Assembly (NCBI RefSeq): GCF_029894125.1
Contig: NZ_JARXYZ010000008.1
Span: 124,001 to 188,000, forward strand
Length of the DNA stretch: 64,000 nt
Reading direction: 5' to 3'
DNA from: Kitasatospora sp. MAA19
Lineage (GTDB): Bacteria > Actinomycetota > Actinomycetes > Streptomycetales > Streptomycetaceae
Shown: piece by piece, positions 6,961 to 15,255 of the stretch
Position numbering within the stretch: the first letter of the stretch is position 1
How the letters are laid out: each line of letters opens with the position of its first letter
Position numbers and translations under genes: made by a program
Notes under the pieces: generated by a model
Database searches by the model: none
Told to the model about the DNA's origin: nothing
What the model saw: only the letters and a program-made list of their open reading frames with translations

Positions 6961-6998
6961 GTGGCCCCGACCGGCGGTTCTCCGTCGGCCGGGGCCAC
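6961..6998. terminator. hairpin between convergent lectin and SARP genes
   Basis: Arms 6961-6975 and 6984-6998 (GTGGCCCCG core) pair with two mismatches around an 8-base loop, 35 nt after the lectin stop and 32 nt after the SARP stop; probably a bidirectional terminator. Confidence 0.6.
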
Positions 6999-7029
6999 AC
7001 GCGCGCGCCCGCACCCCCGTGCCCACCCC

Positions 7030-8487
7030 TCACCCCCGCTCGGCGAGCCACCTGACCAGGTCGGCCACCGACCACTGCGGCCGGGCCGCGAGCCGCGTCG
7101 CCGCCGTCCGCAGCAGGACGGGCAGGTAGCCGCAGATCTCGGCCAGCTCGGCCGCCGGGCCCGGCTCCCGGCGGATCCGGTCGGCGCCGACGATCCGGGC
7201 CAGCAGCTCCTGCGCATCGTGCTGCTCCAGCGGCCCCAGCGCCACCCTCACCGCGTCCCCCGGCAGGACCCCCGGCTCCGCCCCCGCGACGACGGCCGCG
7301 CAGCCAGCCACCGCCGGCAGCAGCGGCGCCACCTCGCCGACCCCGTCGAGCACGACCAGCACCCGCCGCCCGTCCAGCGCGGACCGGTAGCGCGCGGACA
7401 TCTCCTCGACCGTCGCCCCGTACGGGGGCCGCTCCCCCAGCGCCCGCAGGAACGCCGCCAGCGCGGCACCCGGGTCCGCCGCCCCTCCCGCCGCGTACAG
7501 CTGCCCGTCCGGAAAGGCGTCCTGAACGGCATGCGCCACATGCACCGCGAGCGCCGAAGTGCCGCTGCCGGCCGGACCGGACAGCCCCAGCACCGGTGCG
7601 GCGCCACCGACCCCCGGCTCCCGCAGCACCCGCCCGGCCTGCCGCAGCTGCGCCGAGCGCCCCACCAGGTCGGGGATGTCCGGCGGCAGCTGGCAGGGCC
7701 GGGGCGGCCGGCGCGGCGGCACCGGGACGTCCGGCGCCGCCAGCGAAGCGTCCCCCCGCCGGATGCGGGCGTGCAGGTCCACCACCGCCGGCGCCGGTTC
7801 GAGCCCCAGCTCCCGGTCCAGCCGCGCGCGCAGCGCCTCGAAGGCGGCCAGCGCCTCGGCCGTCCGCCCACAGCGGTGCAGGGCCAGCAGGTACAGGCGC
7901 TGCACCTCCTCGTCGCGCGGGTGCTCGGCGGCCAGCGCGTCCAGCGCGGACAGCGCCTCGGCGTGCCGGCCGAGCGCGAGGTCGAGGTCGTGCAGCACCT
8001 TCACCGCCGCGTGGCGCCCGGCGGCCAGCCGCTCCCGGGCGCGTTCGGCGAAGCCGCCGGGCACGCCGTCCAGCGCACGCCCCCGCCACACCGCGAGCGC
8101 CCCGGCGAGCAGTTCACGGGCCCGCGCCGGGTCGTCGTGGCGCAGCGTGGCCGCCTCGCCCACCCCGGCCTCGTAGCGGAACAGGTCGACGGCGGCACGC
8201 TCCACCGCCAGCCGGTAGCCACCGGCCGTGGCGACCAGCAGTCCGGGGGTGTCGAGGGCGCGGCGCAGCCGGTGGGCGTGGGTGCCGATCTGGCCGACCG
8301 GGTCCTTGGGCCAGCGGCCGTCGTCCTCGCCCCACAGGCCCTCGACCAGTCGCTCCGTGGGCACGAGTTGGCCGGGGGCGAGCAGCAGGGCGGCGAGGAC
8401 GGCGCGCTGCTGCGGCCGGCCCAGGTCGATCTCGCGGCCGTCGCACGAGGCGCGCAGCGCTCCCAACACACGGAAATCGAGCCCCAT
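7030..8487 (-). CDS. AfsR/SARP-type regulator, truncated, with degenerate NTPase domain
   Basis: ATG 8487 gives 485 residues (MGLDFRVLGALRASCDGREI). N-terminal OmpR-like winged helix (~1-95: RPQQRAVLAALLLAPGQLVP), then the bacterial transcriptional activation (BTAD) domain (~95-245, ending LDRELGLEPAPAVVDLHARI), then a remnant NB-ARC/AAA region. The Walker A region reads SGPAGSGTSALAVH: the essential Lys is replaced by Thr, and the Walker B Asp-Asn seen in its neighbour is LVVLDG. The protein stops where the neighbour at 8619 continues into winged-helix and TPR parts. The two align well through the NTPase region, so this looks like a decayed or specialised paralogue. It may activate nearby genes without ATP control. 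Divergent from 8619. Confidence 0.85.
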   Translation of the reverse strand: MGLDFRVLGALRASCDGREIDLGRPQQRAVLAALLLAPGQLVPTERLVEGLWGEDDGRWPKDPVGQIGTHAHRLRRALDTPGLLVATAGGYRLAVERAAVDLFRYEAGVGEAATLRHDDPARARELLAGALAVWRGRALDGVPGGFAERARERLAAGRHAAVKVLHDLDLALGRHAEALSALDALAAEHPRDEEVQRLYLLALHRCGRTAEALAAFEALRARLDRELGLEPAPAVVDLHARIRRGDASLAAPDVPVPPRRPPRPCQLPPDIPDLVGRSAQLRQAGRVLREPGVGGAAPVLGLSGPAGSGTSALAVHVAHAVQDAFPDGQLYAAGGAADPGAALAAFLRALGERPPYGATVEEMSARYRSALDGRRVLVVLDGVGEVAPLLPAVAGCAAVVAGAEPGVLPGDAVRVALGPLEQHDAQELLARIVGADRIRREPGPAAELAEICGYLPVLLRTAATRLAARPQWSVADLVRWLAERG

Positions 8488-8618
8488 GTCCCCATCCCCG
8501 AAGCCATGAGTTTCAGTACACAATCTGTGGCAGATCATAGGTGCCCGGATCGTGGGGGCGTCACCGTCCGTACGGAAGTGGCGTGATCCGGACACACGGC
8601 GACATTCGGGGACGGGAC

Positions 8619-11570
8619 ATGGTTGACATGGGGGAATCCGGGCTGCGGTTCGGACTGCTGGGACCACTGCGGGCCTGGTACGGGGAGCGGGAGATCGAGC
8701 TGGGCCGACCGCAGCAGCGGGCCGTCCTGGCGGTGCTGCTGAGCGCCGCCGGACGGACGGTGGCGACGCCAGTGCTGGTGGAAGGGGTGTGGGGCGGAGC
8801 CGCGCCGGCCGATCCGCGCAAGGCCGTCCAGGTGGCCGTCTCCCGGCTGCGCGTGGCGTTCAAGCCGTACACGGGGCCGGATCCGGAGCGGATGCCGCTG
8901 GTGCGGGTCGGCGACGGGTACGCGCTGCGGGTGCCCGGGGCGGAGGTGGACTCGGCCCGCTGGGAGGCGCTGCTGGCCGAGGCCGGACGGCTGCGCGACC
9001 GGCAGGCGCCCCCGGCGGAGGTCCGGGAGGTGCTGCAGGCGGCGCAGCGGCTGTGGGTCGGCGAGCCGCTGGCCGGGCTGCCCGGGCCGCACGCCGAGGC
9101 CGTCCGGGCCGTCCTCACCGAGCAGCGACTTTCCGCCAAGGAGGCGCAGCTGGAGCTTGACGCGGAGATCGGCGACCGCACCGGCCTGACGGCGGAGGCC
9201 GCCGCGCTGGCCCTGGAGCACCCGGGCCGGCCCCGGCTGACCGCCGCCCTGATGCGCGCCCTCTACCAGGCGGGCCGCAAGGCCGAGGCGCTCGCCGTGT
9301 ACGAGGACGCCCGCCGCTGGCTGCCGCCGGGCGAGGACGGCCCGGCCGCGCTGCAGCTGCGGATCCTGCGCGAGGACCCGGCGCTGCTGCCCGCCTCCGC
9401 CGCCGCCACCCGCGCCGAACCCGCCGCCGGCTGGCAGCCGCCCGACCAACTGCCCTCCGGTCTGGCCGACTTCACCGGCCGCACCGAGGAGGTCGAGACG
9501 CTCGTGGACCGCCTCGCCGGCGCCGGCGGGCGGGCCGTGGTGGTCTCCGCGCTGGACGGCATGGGCGGGGTCGGCAAGACCACGCTGGCCGTGCACGTCG
9601 CCCGGCAGGTGCCCGAGCGCTACCCCGACGGGCGGCTCTTCGCGGACCTGCGCGGCGCCGACCGGACGCCCCCGGCCCCGGGCGCGGTACTCGCCGGCTT
9701 CCTGCGCGCCCTCGGCGTGGCCGCCGAGGAGATCCCGCCGGACACCGGGGAGCGCTCCGCCCTCTACCGCTCGGCGCTGGCCGGGCGGCGGGTCCTCGTC
9801 GTCCTCGACAACGCCGCCACCCTCGACCAGGTCGAGCCGCTGCTGCCCGGCTCGTCCGGCTGCGCCGTCCTCGTCACCAGCCGCGTCCGGCTGGCCGGCC
9901 TCGCCGGGGCGCACCACCTGCGCCTGGACACCCTGCCGCCCGGGCAGGCACTGGAACTGCTGACCCGGATCGTCGGCGCCGAGCGCGTCGCCGCCGAACC
10001 CGCGGCCGCCGAGGAGGTCGTCCGGGCCTGCGGGCTGCTGCCGCTCGCGGTCCGGATCGCCGCCTCGCGGCTGACCGCCGACCCCGCGCTCACCCTGGCG
10101 GCGCTCGCCGAGGGGCTGCGCCAGGAGCACCGGCTGGCCGAACTGAGCGACGGCGAACGGACGGTGGAGGCCACCTTCGCCCTCTCCTACCACCGCCTCG
10201 ACGCCGAGACGGCCCGCGCCTTCCGCCTGCTGTCCCTGCCCGACGCCCCCGACATCCCGCTGCCCTGCGCCGCCGCACTGCTCGACCGCACCGAGACCGA
10301 GGCCGACGAACTCCTCGAAGCCCTCGTCGACCTCAACCTGCTGCACTCCCCCGGCTTCGGCCGCTACGGCTTCCACGACCTGGTCCGCGACTACGCGCGC
10401 GGCCGGCTCGCCACCGAGGAACCCGCCGCCGAGCGCACCGCCGCCGCCGACCGGCTGGTCGACTACTGCCTGGCCACCGCCCGCAACGCCGACCTCGCCG
10501 CCCGCAAGGCCGACCCGGTCGAGCTCAGCCTGCTCGGCGCGACCGTCCGCTCCCCGGGCCGGACGCTGCCGGACGGGCCGGCCGCGGTGCGCTGGATGCG
10601 CGAACAGGCCGGCGTGCACGCCGCCGCCATCGCCCTGAGCTGCGCGGACCCGGCGCTGCCGCTCGACCGGGCGGCCGAACTCGCCGACCGGATGAGCGCG
10701 GTGCTCGCCGAACGCACCCAGACCAGCGACATCGCCGACCTCGCCGACCGCATCGCCCGGGAGGCCGCCGCCCGCGACGACCACGGCCCGCTCGCCCTCG
10801 CCCGCTACGTGCGCGGCAGCATGCTCTGGCACATCAACCGCTACGCCGAGTCCGAGCAGGAGATCCGCCAGGCGGTGGCCCTGTGCGACGGCGACGACGC
10901 CCTCGGCGGCGGGGGCCCCACCCTCCGCGTCCTCGCCAAGGCCCTGCTCACCCTCGGCGGCAACGCCCGCATCCGCGGCCGCTACGCCGACGCCGCCGAG
11001 CACGCCGGCCGCGCCGCCGACCTGTTCCACCGCCTCGGCGCCGAACGCTCCGAGGGCAGCGCGCTCGGCGAGTTCGCGTTCAGCTGCGCCCACACCGGCC
11101 GGCTCGCCGAGGCCCGGGACGCGGCCGAGCGCTGCGCCCGCCTGATGAGCGGCTCCGGTCCGGTGTCCGCCGCCACCGGCCGCTACTACCTGGCCCGGGT
11201 GCTGCGGCTGTGCGGCGACCCGGAGGCGGCGCTCGCCCACGCGCTCGGCGCCCGGGACGAGTTCGCCGCGCTCCAGGTGACGGTGTTCGAGGCGGCGGCC
11301 GGCGACCTCGCCGCCCGGATCCACGCCGAGGCCGGCCGCTGGCTGCTCGCCGCCGACGCCGCCGAGGCGGCGCTGCCGCTCGCCCGCCGCACCAGCGCCG
11401 TCCTGGAGGCCGCACTGCTGCGCACCCTGGGCACCGCGCTCACCGGCCTCGGCCGCCCCCGCCAGGCCCGGGCCTGCCTGGCCGACGCGCTGGAGGTGTA
11501 CGAGCGGCTCGGGCTCGGCGAGGACGCCGACCGGACCAGGACGCTGCTGGAGGCCCTGCCGCAGCCCTGA
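8619..11570 (+). CDS. AfsR/SARP-type transcriptional activator, full length
   Basis: 983 residues from ATG 8619 (GGGACGGG upstream; ATG 8628 is an alternative). Domains in order: OmpR-type winged helix (~8-100, with RPQQRAVLAVLLSAAGRTVA), BTAD (~105-255), NB-ARC/STAND ATPase with intact Walker A GMGGVGKTTLAVH (~322-334) and LVVLDN, then a winged-helix arm (FALSYHRLDAETARAFRLLS) and a TPR-like C-terminal third (AEHAGRAADLF, AALLRTLGTALTGLGR). Such large SARPs switch on secondary metabolism or morphogenesis when ATP and phosphorylation signals allow. No biosynthetic cluster adjoins; a secreted ricin-type lectin gene lies 111 nt downstream on the same strand and is a possible target. Confidence 0.9.
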   Translation: MVDMGESGLRFGLLGPLRAWYGEREIELGRPQQRAVLAVLLSAAGRTVATPVLVEGVWGGAAPADPRKAVQVAVSRLRVAFKPYTGPDPERMPLVRVGDGYALRVPGAEVDSARWEALLAEAGRLRDRQAPPAEVREVLQAAQRLWVGEPLAGLPGPHAEAVRAVLTEQRLSAKEAQLELDAEIGDRTGLTAEAAALALEHPGRPRLTAALMRALYQAGRKAEALAVYEDARRWLPPGEDGPAALQLRILREDPALLPASAAATRAEPAAGWQPPDQLPSGLADFTGRTEEVETLVDRLAGAGGRAVVVSALDGMGGVGKTTLAVHVARQVPERYPDGRLFADLRGADRTPPAPGAVLAGFLRALGVAAEEIPPDTGERSALYRSALAGRRVLVVLDNAATLDQVEPLLPGSSGCAVLVTSRVRLAGLAGAHHLRLDTLPPGQALELLTRIVGAERVAAEPAAAEEVVRACGLLPLAVRIAASRLTADPALTLAALAEGLRQEHRLAELSDGERTVEATFALSYHRLDAETARAFRLLSLPDAPDIPLPCAAALLDRTETEADELLEALVDLNLLHSPGFGRYGFHDLVRDYARGRLATEEPAAERTAAADRLVDYCLATARNADLAARKADPVELSLLGATVRSPGRTLPDGPAAVRWMREQAGVHAAAIALSCADPALPLDRAAELADRMSAVLAERTQTSDIADLADRIAREAAARDDHGPLALARYVRGSMLWHINRYAESEQEIRQAVALCDGDDALGGGGPTLRVLAKALLTLGGNARIRGRYADAAEHAGRAADLFHRLGAERSEGSALGEFAFSCAHTGRLAEARDAAERCARLMSGSGPVSAATGRYYLARVLRLCGDPEAALAHALGARDEFAALQVTVFEAAAGDLAARIHAEAGRWLLAADAAEAALPLARRTSAVLEAALLRTLGTALTGLGRPRQARACLADALEVYERLGLGEDADRTRTLLEALPQP

Positions 11571-11681
11571 CGCCGTCGTTCCGGGCCAGGCGTGCACCAA
11601 GCGTTGACGGCTTGTCTACCGCGGTCCGCGACCTTCTCTCCCGTCAGGTCGCGAACCGCGGCCGTGCGAAGGAGAACCCAG

Positions 11682-12233
11682 ATGAGAGCCCTCACCCGTA
11701 CCCGCAGGATCCTCGCCGGACTCGGCGCCGCCACGGCCGTCGCGGGGGCGGTCGTGGTCGTCGCCCCGGCCGCGCACGCCGCCGGCTGCGAGCTGCCGCC
11801 GAACGTGGCGACCTTCACCTCCGTCTACAACGGCGCCGGCGGCGCCCTCGACCTGCCGTCCGACGACGAGGCCAACGGCCGGCGGGTCGGCGTCTACACC
11901 GCCAACCAGAGCCCCGCGCAGACCTGGTCCTTCTGGGGCTACTGCGACGGCACCACCGCCATCTCCCACGGGAGCAAGGTCGTCGACCTCGACACCGGCT
12001 CGGGCGCCGTCCAGCTCTGGGACACCCCCGGCGGCCTGGACGGTCTCAACCGCCCGGCCGGCGACTGGATGGCGGCCAATCAGAAGTGGCGCCGGACCGC
12101 CGAGGACCGCGGCTGGTACCTGATCCAGAACGCGGCCACCGGCCAGTGCCTCAAGTCCAACGGCGTCGCCCAGTACACCTCGGTGACCGCCTGCGACGGC
12201 AACGACCCGGCCCAGCGCTGGCGGCTCGGCTGA
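11682..12233 (+). CDS. secreted ricin B-type (RICIN) lectin-like protein
   Basis: 183 residues from ATG 11682, preceded by GAAGGAGA. Residues 1-31 form a signal peptide (RALTRTRR start, hydrophobic core, AHA-A cleavage). The mature part has beta-trefoil features: repeated Q-x-W elements (AQTWSFWG, NQKWRRT, AQRWRLG), the phrase YLIQNAATGQCLKSN, and paired cysteines. It probably binds carbohydrate outside the cell. No enzyme domain is attached. It follows the SARP gene at 8619 by 111 nt and is closed by a 32-bp palindromic terminator. Confidence 0.8.
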   Translation: MRALTRTRRILAGLGAATAVAGAVVVVAPAAHAAGCELPPNVATFTSVYNGAGGALDLPSDDEANGRRVGVYTANQSPAQTWSFWGYCDGTTAISHGSKVVDLDTGSGAVQLWDTPGGLDGLNRPAGDWMAANQKWRRTAEDRGWYLIQNAATGQCLKSNGVAQYTSVTACDGNDPAQRWRLG

Positions 12234-12250
12234 TCCACGGCCCCCGACCC

Positions 12251-12282
12251 CGGTCCGCTCGTCGGCGCCGACGAGCGGACCG
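12251..12282. terminator. 32-bp perfect palindrome after the ricin-type gene
   Basis: CGGTCCGCTCGTCGGC followed directly by its reverse complement, 17 nt after the stop codon. A cruciform-like hairpin with no loop bases, most simply a terminator. Confidence 0.7.
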
Positions 12283-12468
12283 GCCCTCCACCGGCCGCGC
12301 CCCCGACGCTGTGTCACAGTCCCGTATCCGTCGTCACGGTGGCACGTGGGACTCGTCACGGCAGGGTCAAGAGGCCGCCAAAAAGTGGTGCCGGACCCCC
12401 GCCCTACGCTAGGAACATCCCTCGGAAGGGCCGCCCGTCCGGCGGCCCGAAGATACGGGGGACACCAC

Positions 12469-13176
12469 ATGAAGCTCATCGGCACGAGCAAGAACGCGGC
12501 GGTACTGGCCGGACTGGTCGCGGTCGGCGCGCTCACCCTGACCGCCTGCAACGACGACGCGGCGTCGTCCGACACGGCGAAGACCCCGCCGCCGGCGACC
12601 ACCGCGCCCACCACTGCGGCCGCCGCGCCGACCAGCCCGGCCACCACCCCGGCCGCGCCCACCACCCCCGCCGCCCCGGCCACCACCCCGGCGGCCGGCG
12701 CGCCCCCGGCAGCCGGCGGCGGGGCGACCGCGGCGCCCGGGACGACCGTCAAGCTCGGCGAGGCCGTCCAGCTGCCGTTCACCTCGGGCAGCACCAAGGG
12801 CACCATCTCACTGGCCGTCACCTCGATCGAGCAGGGCGACCCGGGCGACCTCACCGCCCTCAAGCTCGGCGACAAGGCGAAGGGCCTGGTGCCGTACTAC
12901 ATCCACTACAAGATCACCAACGCCGGCACCACCGACCTGTCGTACACCAGCGTCGGCCACATGAAGGGCCTGCTCGCGGACGGCACCGAGGCGCAGGACC
13001 TGCTGATCATCGGCAGCTTCGCCAAGTGCCCGAGCAGCTCGCTGCCGACGGGCTTCACCAACGGCCAGTCCGCCACCGCCTGTGCGGTGGCGCTCTCCCC
13101 GGCAGCCTCGAAGGTCGCGGGCGCCGAGTACTGGGGCGAGCCGTACACCATCGGCAAGGGCATCGACTGGAAGTGA
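12469..13176 (+). CDS. lipoprotein with Ala/Pro/Thr-rich linker
   Basis: 235 residues from ATG 12469, preceded by ACGGGGG. The first 27 residues are a lipoprotein signal ending in the lipobox LTAC, with Cys27 as the lipidated residue. Residues ~40-90 are a low-complexity Ala/Pro/Thr spacer that would cross the cell wall. The C-terminal ~145 residues look like an extracellular Ig-like fold of the DUF4352 kind (VKLGEAVQLPF, YYIHYKITNAGTTDLSYTSV, two cysteines at CPSSS and ACAV). It may be a cell-surface binding or sensing protein; exact role unknown. Monocistronic, with its own terminator at 13184-13233. Confidence 0.75.
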   Translation: MKLIGTSKNAAVLAGLVAVGALTLTACNDDAASSDTAKTPPPATTAPTTAAAAPTSPATTPAAPTTPAAPATTPAAGAPPAAGGGATAAPGTTVKLGEAVQLPFTSGSTKGTISLAVTSIEQGDPGDLTALKLGDKAKGLVPYYIHYKITNAGTTDLSYTSVGHMKGLLADGTEAQDLLIIGSFAKCPSSSLPTGFTNGQSATACAVALSPAASKVAGAEYWGEPYTIGKGIDWK

Positions 13177-13183
13177 TCCGCAC

Positions 13184-13233
13184 GGACGCCGGGCGGGAAG
13201 GGCGGCCGCACGCCGCCTTCCCGCCCGGCGTCC
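13184..13233 (+). terminator. terminator after the lipoprotein gene
   Basis: A 22-bp stem (13184-13206 with 13212-13233, one bulged G) and a 5-base loop begin 7 nt after the stop codon. Confidence 0.8.
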
Positions 13234-13251
13234 GGGTTCACCCGGCCGCCG
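13224..13251. repeat. 28-bp exact direct repeat flanking the GNAT gene (copy 1)
   Basis: The same 28 bases recur at 13855-13882. Each copy contains the near-palindrome CCGGGTTCACCCGG. Copy 1 overlaps the right arm of the lipoprotein terminator; copy 2 covers the last codons and stop of the TetR gene. Confidence 0.85.
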
Positions 13252-13310
13252 CCCTCGGGCGCCCGGAAATCGGAGGCGTGGACCACCCTCACCCTGATAG
13301 ACAATGTGAC

Positions 13311-13841
13311 ATGCTACAGGGCTCCCACATCACCCTCCGTGCCCGGCGACAGGACGACATCCCCGTCCTCCAGTCCGAGCTGTACGACGACGTCGCCACC
13401 CGCACCCGCGCCGACAACCGGCCGTGGCGCCCCCTCCCGCCCGACTCCCCGCACTCCCCCTACACCGTCACCGCACCGACCGACGACGCCGCCTGCTTCT
13501 CCGTCACCGAACAGGCCACCGGCGAACTCGCGGGCGAGGCGCTGCTCTGGGGCATCGACACCCACAACCGCTGCGCCCACCTCGGCCTCGCGCTGCGCCC
13601 CGCGCACCGCGGCCGCGGCCTCGCCACCGACACCCTGCGCACCCTCTGCCGCTACGGCTTCCGAACGCTCGGCCTCCAGCGGCTCCAACTGGAGACGCTC
13701 GCCGACAACGCGCCGATGCTGGGAGCCGCCCGCCGCGCCGGCTTCACCGTCGAGGGCACCCTGCGCGCCTGCCACTGGACCGACGAGGGCTTCGCGGACC
13801 AGACCGTCCTCGGCCTGCTCGCCCACGAATGGACGCCCTGA
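13311..13841 (+). CDS. GNAT-family (RimJ/RimL-like) N-acetyltransferase
   Basis: 176 residues from ATG 13311. The fold is that of RimJ/RimL-type GNAT enzymes: ITLRARRQDDIPVLQSELYD at the start, the beta4 strand AHLGLALRP, the acetyl-CoA-binding motif A AHRGRGLATDTLRTL (Q/R-x-x-G-x-G/A), and the C-terminal LETLADNAPMLGAARRAGFT then EGTLRACHWTDEGF. It probably acetylates an amine of a protein N-terminus or small molecule. No ribosome site is obvious before the ATG. The gene is convergent with the tetR at 13869 and lies between two copies of a 28-bp repeat. Confidence 0.85.
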   Translation: MLQGSHITLRARRQDDIPVLQSELYDDVATRTRADNRPWRPLPPDSPHSPYTVTAPTDDAACFSVTEQATGELAGEALLWGIDTHNRCAHLGLALRPAHRGRGLATDTLRTLCRYGFRTLGLQRLQLETLADNAPMLGAARRAGFTVEGTLRACHWTDEGFADQTVLGLLAHEWTP

Positions 13842-13868
13842 CCCGGCCGACCTCCCCGGCGTCCGGGT

Positions 13869-14525
13869 TCACCCGGCCGCCGGCGCCCGGTAGATCCGCA
13901 GGAAGGCGTCGACGCCTTCCTGCGCGATCCGCACGACGTCCTCGTCCGTCACCGGGAGCGCGCCCCAGAACGAGCGCTCGGCGACGCCGTGGAAGGTCAG
14001 CAGGGTGAACCGCTCGGCGGCCTGCGCGGGGTCGTCGACGGCCAGCAGCCCCCGGCCCGCGATCGCCTCGAAGTGCTCCGCGAGGTCGCGGTGGGAGGCG
14101 ATCGGGCCGGCCTCCAGCCACGCCTCCAGGACGTCGGCCGGGATGTTGGCCACCTCGGCGCGGATGGCCCGGCCGAGCGCGCCGTGGTCCCCCGCCGACA
14201 GGACGGCCCGGGCCCGCTCGACCGCGAAGTCGGTGAGGTCCTGGCGCAGGTCCACCACCCGGTCGAGGTGCTTCTCCATCAACTCCCGGATGGCCTCGGT
14301 CAGTTCGGCCGAGTTCAGGAGCGCGACGGAGAGGAAGAGGGTCTCCTTGTCGGCGAAGTGGTTGTAGACCGTCCGCTTGGACACCCCGGCCTCCGCGGCG
14401 ATCGCGTCCATGCTGGCCCGGACGTAGCCCTCGCGCCCGAACACCGCCGTCGCGGCCCGCGTGATCGCCTTGCGCTTCTCCGGCCGCCCCGCTCCGCCCG
14501 TCGTCGCCACGGCGCCACTTCCCAT
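13869..14525 (-). CDS. TetR-family transcriptional regulator
   Basis: 218 residues from ATG 14525. N-terminal helix-turn-helix at ~15-60 (ITRAATAVFGREGYVRASMD then VSKRTVYNHFADKETLF), followed by an all-helical ligand domain of the TetR_C AefR-like type (VVDLRQDLTDFAVE, WLEAGPIASHRDLAEHFEAI, FLRIYRAPAAG). The CTACAC/GTGTAG inverted repeats just upstream (14544-14558 and 14621-14640) are the likely autoregulatory and target operators. The divergent target would be the DUF6542-LCP pair. The stop codon lies in the loop of a 28-bp repeat. Confidence 0.9.
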   Translation of the reverse strand: MGSGAVATTGGAGRPEKRKAITRAATAVFGREGYVRASMDAIAAEAGVSKRTVYNHFADKETLFLSVALLNSAELTEAIRELMEKHLDRVVDLRQDLTDFAVERARAVLSAGDHGALGRAIRAEVANIPADVLEAWLEAGPIASHRDLAEHFEAIAGRGLLAVDDPAQAAERFTLLTFHGVAERSFWGALPVTDEDVVRIAQEGVDAFLRIYRAPAAG

Positions 14526-14543
14526 CTGCTGAAACCGTCGAAA

Positions 14544-14558
14544 ACTACCCGGTGTAGT
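14544..14558. promoter_or_regulatory. putative TetR operator O1
   Basis: ACTACCCGGTGTAGT, an imperfect inverted repeat of CTAC-C/GTGTAG half-sites, 18 bp upstream of the TetR start, where it would cover the tetR promoter. Confidence 0.55.
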
Positions 14559-14620
14559 CTATCCCGGGCCCGTCGGACCCGAGCTTGCCATCGAACAAGG
14601 GTGCTCTATGCTGCCTACAA

Positions 14621-14640
14621 CCTCTACACCCGTGTAGAGG
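14621..14640. promoter_or_regulatory. putative TetR operator O2 (perfect inverted repeat)
   Basis: CCTCTACAC, CC, GTGTAGAGG: a perfect 9-bp inverted repeat sharing the CTACAC/GTGTAG half-sites of O1. It lies between the divergent tetR and DUF6542-LCP genes. Confidence 0.6.
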
Positions 14641-14805
14641 GAATTCAACAGCACGCCTGCCCCCGACCGGAAAGCCGATGCCGCGCGCGGGAACCGGCCG
14701 GCCGAACACCAGCGTCCAGTAGTGGCAGCGCATCCGCTCTTCACACGACGACCGGGCGCGGGCGCCACAGTGGCGCGCAAGCACGGGAACACCGGGGGTG
14801 AGTGC

Positions 14806-15255
14806 GTGGCGGGGCGGCGAGGACGGACGTCCGAGCAGGAGACACGACGGCGGGCGAACAAGCCCCCCGCGCGGACCCTCCCCGGCGGAGCGGCCCTGCC
14901 CGCAGCACTGGCCGTCGGGCTGCCCGCCGTGGGCGCCGGGATAGACGAGCTCTCCGGCCCCGGCATGGGGCTGGCCTTCGCGGTGGGCGCGGTGTTCGGA
15001 ACCGGCCTGTCGGCCGCCCTCAGCAGCCGCAACGGCTGGTGGTGGGTCGTAGCATCCTCGCCGCTGCTGGTCCTGGGGGTGACGGCCGGCGCCGAACTGC
15101 TGGCCAACGGCGACGCCTACCAGGGCAAGAGCCTGGCCACCGGCTCCGCGAAGTGGGTGGTCCACGGCTTTCCCGTGATGGCCGCGGCCGCCGCAGTGGC
15201 CGCGCTGGTGATCGTGGTCCGGCTGGTCCGGGACCGGAGGAGGGACCATGGCTGA
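14806..15255 (+). CDS. DUF6542-type membrane protein
   Basis: 149 residues from GTG 14806, with GGGGGTGAG just upstream. A basic N-terminal stretch is followed by about four membrane spans (ALPAALAVGLPAVGAGIDEL; GLAFAVGAVFGTGLSAALSS; WWWVVASSPLLVLGVTAGAE; VMAAAAAVAALVIVVRLVRD) and a short basic tail. This matches the small DUF6542 membrane proteins of streptomycetes. It overlaps the start of the LCP gene by 8 nt, so the two are co-translated and probably act together in cell-envelope assembly. Function of the family is not established. Confidence 0.75.
   Translation: MAGRRGRTSEQETRRRANKPPARTLPGGAALPAALAVGLPAVGAGIDELSGPGMGLAFAVGAVFGTGLSAALSSRNGWWWVVASSPLLVLGVTAGAELLANGDAYQGKSLATGSAKWVVHGFPVMAAAAAVAALVIVVRLVRDRRRDHG

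Noticed and set aside
6386-8089. 567-codon minus-strand frame overlapping the B-lectin and SARP genes
   Set aside because: Extremely Gly/Arg/Ala-biased composition and overlap with two clear genes; a third-position GC artefact.
8535-11600. 1021-codon minus-strand frame opposite the full SARP gene
   Set aside because: It is the antisense frame of a GC-rich gene: Gly/Arg/Gln-rich with no recognisable domain, while the plus strand encodes a complete SARP.
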